From positions 11,007 to 75,006 of the forward strand of contig URHE01000001.1 in assembly GCA_900547595.1 (NCBI GenBank): a stretch of 64,000 nt of DNA. Reading direction: 5' to 3'. The translations under genes and the position numbers were made by a program. Within the stretch, counting starts at the first letter, position 1; each line of letters opens with the position of its first letter. Below, piece by piece: positions 62,086-64,000 of this stretch. Source of the stretch: an uncultured Desulfovibrio sp. GTDB lineage: Bacteria > Desulfobacterota > Desulfovibrionia > Desulfovibrionales > Desulfovibrionaceae. Under the pieces are notes generated by a model. The model was given only the letters and a program-made list of their open reading frames with translations, did no database searches and was not told the DNA's origin.

Positions 62086-63011
62086 AAATGTACGATGCCG
62101 TTATCGTTGGTGCGGGTCCTGCCGGCATAACGGCTGCCCTGTACCTGGCGCGCTCCGGCTGTTCGGTGCTCCTGTTCGAGCAACTGACGCCGGGCGGCCA
62201 GGTGCTGCTTACGGAAAAGCTGGAGAATTATCCCGGCTATCCCTCGGGCATCAAGGGCTACGAGCTGGCGGATCTCTTCGCGGCCCATCTGGAAGGACTC
62301 GCCGTTGAGCGCCCTGAGGGGGAAGTGAGTTCCATCAGCGGCAGTGCGGGGGATTTCACCGTCAAGGCCGAAGCGGGCAGCGATGAATACCATGCCCGCG
62401 CGGTCTTAGTGTGTTCAGGGGCGCGGCACCGCAAGCTCGGCCTTGAAAAGGAAGAGACGTTTGTCGGCCACGGTGTTTCCTATTGCGCCCTCTGCGATGG
62501 CAATTTCTATCGCGGCCAGACTGTTGCCGTGGCCGGCGGCGGCAATGCCGCGCTGGAAGAATCGCTCTATCTCGCCAATATCGCGGCCAGGGTGCATCTC
62601 ATCCACCGCCGGGATGAATTTCGCGGCCTCAAGGTCTATCAAGACCGGCTCGCCGCCAGCGACAAGGTGGAACTGCACCGGAGCACCATCATCGAAGCGC
62701 TGGAAGGCGAAAAGGAACTCACGGGACTCAGCCTGAAAAATGTCAAGACAGGCGCGCGGGAGCATCTGCCCGTGAGCGGGCTCTTCATCTATGTGGGGTT
62801 TGCCCCTGAAACCGCCTATCTGCCCGAAGCCCTTGCGCGGGATGCCCAGGGGTTCATAGTGACGGATACGGAGATGCGCACCAATGTGCCCGGTATTTTT
62901 GCCGCCGGGGACATCCGTTCCAAACTCTGCCGCCAGGTGATCACCGCCTCGGGCGACGGCGCAACAGCCGCTCAGTCGGCTTTTGTCTTTCTGGAACAGC
63001 TCAATGGCTAA
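62082..63011 (+). CDS. trxB: Thioredoxin reductase
   Basis: A 309-residue FAD enzyme. FAD motif VIVGAGPAGITAALYLAR, redox pair CALCDGNFY near 136, NAD(P)H loop AVAGGGNAALEESLYLA and the end GIFAAGDIRSKLCRQVITASGDG. In the NAD(P)H site the usual HRRDEFR is present, which fits NADPH use. It is coupled to trxA by a 4-base overlap, and its stop overlaps bamD by 8 bases. Confidence 0.95.
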   Translation: MKMYDAVIVGAGPAGITAALYLARSGCSVLLFEQLTPGGQVLLTEKLENYPGYPSGIKGYELADLFAAHLEGLAVERPEGEVSSISGSAGDFTVKAEAGSDEYHARAVLVCSGARHRKLGLEKEETFVGHGVSYCALCDGNFYRGQTVAVAGGGNAALEESLYLANIAARVHLIHRRDEFRGLKVYQDRLAASDKVELHRSTIIEALEGEKELTGLSLKNVKTGAREHLPVSGLFIYVGFAPETAYLPEALARDAQGFIVTDTEMRTNVPGIFAAGDIRSKLCRQVITASGDGATAAQSAFVFLEQLNG

Positions 63012-63735
63012 AAAACTGCTCCGCTGTCTTCTGTTGGTCCTGTGCCTTGGCGCGCTTTCCGGCTGCGGCATCATTGATATGTTCTATCTGCCGCCCGCCG
63101 AGGATACCGCCCAGGAAATCTTTGAAGCGGCCAACGATGCCATGAGCGAAAAAAATTATGTGCGCGCCGTTGAACTCTACAACAAGCTGCGCGATACTTA
63201 TCCGTTCAGCCCCTACACCATTGACGCGGAGCTTTCGCTGGGCGATGCCTATTTCCTTGATGAGGAATATGACCTCGCCGCCGAAACCTACAAGGACTTT
63301 GAGGCGCTTCACCCGCGCCATGACGCCATGCCCTATGTGCTCTACCAGACGGGCATGTCGCTCATGAAGCAGTTCCGGTCCATTGACCGGGCCACCACGG
63401 AACTGCAGGAAGCCTATGACTGCTTCAACCGGCTCCAGCAGACCTATCCCGATTCCCCCTATGCCAAGGGGGCTGAAGAAAACATGCGGAACTGCCGCAA
63501 GCTCATGGCCGAGCATGAGCTCTACATTGCGGATGTCTTCTGGCATATGGGAAAATACGGTCCGGCCTGGCGCCGTTATGAATTCATCGCGGAAAACTTC
63601 AAGGATGTTCCCGAAGTTGCGGATCACGCCAGGGAAAAGAGCGTGGCGGCCTACCACAACTTCCGTGCCGACGAGGCGAACCAGATCCGCGAAAAGCGTC
63701 AGGGTTCCTGGAAAAACTGGTTTACCTGGCTCTAA
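63004..63735 (+). CDS. bamD: Outer membrane protein assembly factor BamD
   Basis: A 243-residue lipoprotein of the Bam complex. The signal peptide ends in lipobox LSGC. Five TPR-like units follow: EIFEAANDAMSEKNYVRAVELY, DAYFLDEEYDLAAETYKDF, QTGMSLMKQFRSIDRATTELQ, ENMRNCRKLMAEHELYIADVF and GPAWRRYEFIAENF. It holds BamA and substrates at the inner face of the outer membrane. The start lies inside the trxB end; together they form the trxA-trxB-bamD unit, closed by a hairpin. Confidence 0.93.
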   Translation: MAKKLLRCLLLVLCLGALSGCGIIDMFYLPPAEDTAQEIFEAANDAMSEKNYVRAVELYNKLRDTYPFSPYTIDAELSLGDAYFLDEEYDLAAETYKDFEALHPRHDAMPYVLYQTGMSLMKQFRSIDRATTELQEAYDCFNRLQQTYPDSPYAKGAEENMRNCRKLMAEHELYIADVFWHMGKYGPAWRRYEFIAENFKDVPEVADHAREKSVAAYHNFRADEANQIREKRQGSWKNWFTWL

Positions 63736-63736
63736 C

Positions 63737-63789
63737 GCATTTTGCTGAGGAAAATATCTGTCTCGCAGATGTTTTTCTCAGCAAAATGC
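63737..63789 (+). terminator. Long hairpin after bamD; family 2 repeat copy
   Basis: GCATTTTGCTGAG (63737-63749) pairs perfectly with CTCAGCAAAATGC (63777-63789); inside, ATCTGT faces AGAT around CTCGC. The first half, ATTTTGC and GGAAAATATCTG, is shared with the repeat at 52131. It starts right after the bamD stop and is likely used as terminator. Confidence 0.7.
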
Positions 63790-64000
63790 CCTCGCATGCC
63801 GCGCCTGTCCGCCCCCGCATCCGCCAGCGCGTTTGCGCAATGAAATTGCGGGAACGCGCTCCTTCGCGCCCCCCTTCAGAAAAGGGAAATCGCGGGGCCA
63901 TCGCATCTCCCGCATGGCGTTTCTGCACCGGCCCTGTGACGGGGCAACGGCACTCCGGACAAGACGCGCATCGGCGGACGGCCACGCCCCCCGCGTGACC
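63790..64000. other. Right-end gap without recognisable gene
   Basis: The last 211 bases contain the 35-base repeat copy at 63826-63860 and otherwise GC-rich DNA in which I see no coding pattern, promoter or RNA gene. A plus-strand open frame across it lacks a ribosome site and similarity to anything I know. Confidence 0.5.
63826..63860 (+). repeat. 35-base structured dispersed repeat, family 1
   Basis: Outer arms AGCGCG/CGCGCT, then TTTG, inner stem CGCAAT/ATTGCG around GAA. All pairs are Watson-Crick although the bases differ from the other copies. It lies about 90 bases after the bamD stop. Confidence 0.65.

Noticed and set aside
63786..63998. 70-codon open frame at the right edge
   Set aside because: No ribosome site, runs through a structured repeat, Arg/Pro-rich composition of a chance frame.

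Overview
The window is a chromosomal piece of a GC-rich Gram-negative anaerobe, most likely a member of the Desulfovibrionaceae (Desulfobacterota). The evidence is the gene mix: [FeFe]-hydrogenase maturases HydF and HydG, a three-domain NifU with NifS, a TAXI-type TRAP transporter, FeoB with a DUF2325 partner, class I fructose-bisphosphatase, and BamD and FtsB as outer-membrane and division markers. No dsr or apr gene is present, so the assignment is an inference.

Positions 1-7886 are an integrated mobilizable element of lower GC that abuts the 3' end of a tRNA-Glu gene. From the tRNA inward it carries putative integrase arm sites, a P4-type tyrosine integrase, a 55-residue unknown protein, a TraK-like gene, a candidate oriT, a MobC-like gene and a MOBP-type relaxase. 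Its cargo is a TetR regulator, a radical SAM protein, two NADPH:FMN-reductase-like flavoproteins (one with a Tat signal) and a frameshifted flavin reductase cut by the window edge. No second attachment site is visible, so the element continues to the left.

From 7887 the core chromosome begins. It holds a tRNA-Gln/tRNA-Glu operon with a clear sigma70 promoter and terminator, then a TAXI TRAP operon (binding protein, terminator, DUF1850 protein, fused permease). A dehydrogenase, a eukaryotic-type glycogen branching enzyme coupled to an unknown gene, the rmlBAC dTDP-rhamnose genes, a small nuclease cluster and feoB/DUF2325 with Fur-like boxes follow. Next come an orphan HlyD-type fusion protein behind a sigma54-like promoter, and cinA.

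Positions 26.9-35 kb hold HU, then an expanded macromolecular-synthesis operon: rpsU, yqeY, mutS2, dnaG, rpoD and a secreted nuclease. Beyond it are an OTCase-like protein that has lost its catalytic motifs, a HAD phosphatase, a ferredoxin, metA, and an rrf2-nifU-nifS Fe-S assembly operon. Two tandem RTX-repeat proteins, hydF with a DedA gene, an alpha/beta-hydrolase lacking its serine, hydG and a 1009-residue membrane protein of unknown function come next.

The last 12 kb hold an M23 peptidase, pcm, an Mrp ATPase, pgsA, ftsB, TPR and lipoprotein genes, fbp, tsaD, trxA-trxB and bamD. Intergenic DNA contains at least two families of short dispersed repeats with conserved, covarying hairpins. 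A strongly folded 450-base gap before trxA is the best candidate for an undescribed RNA.
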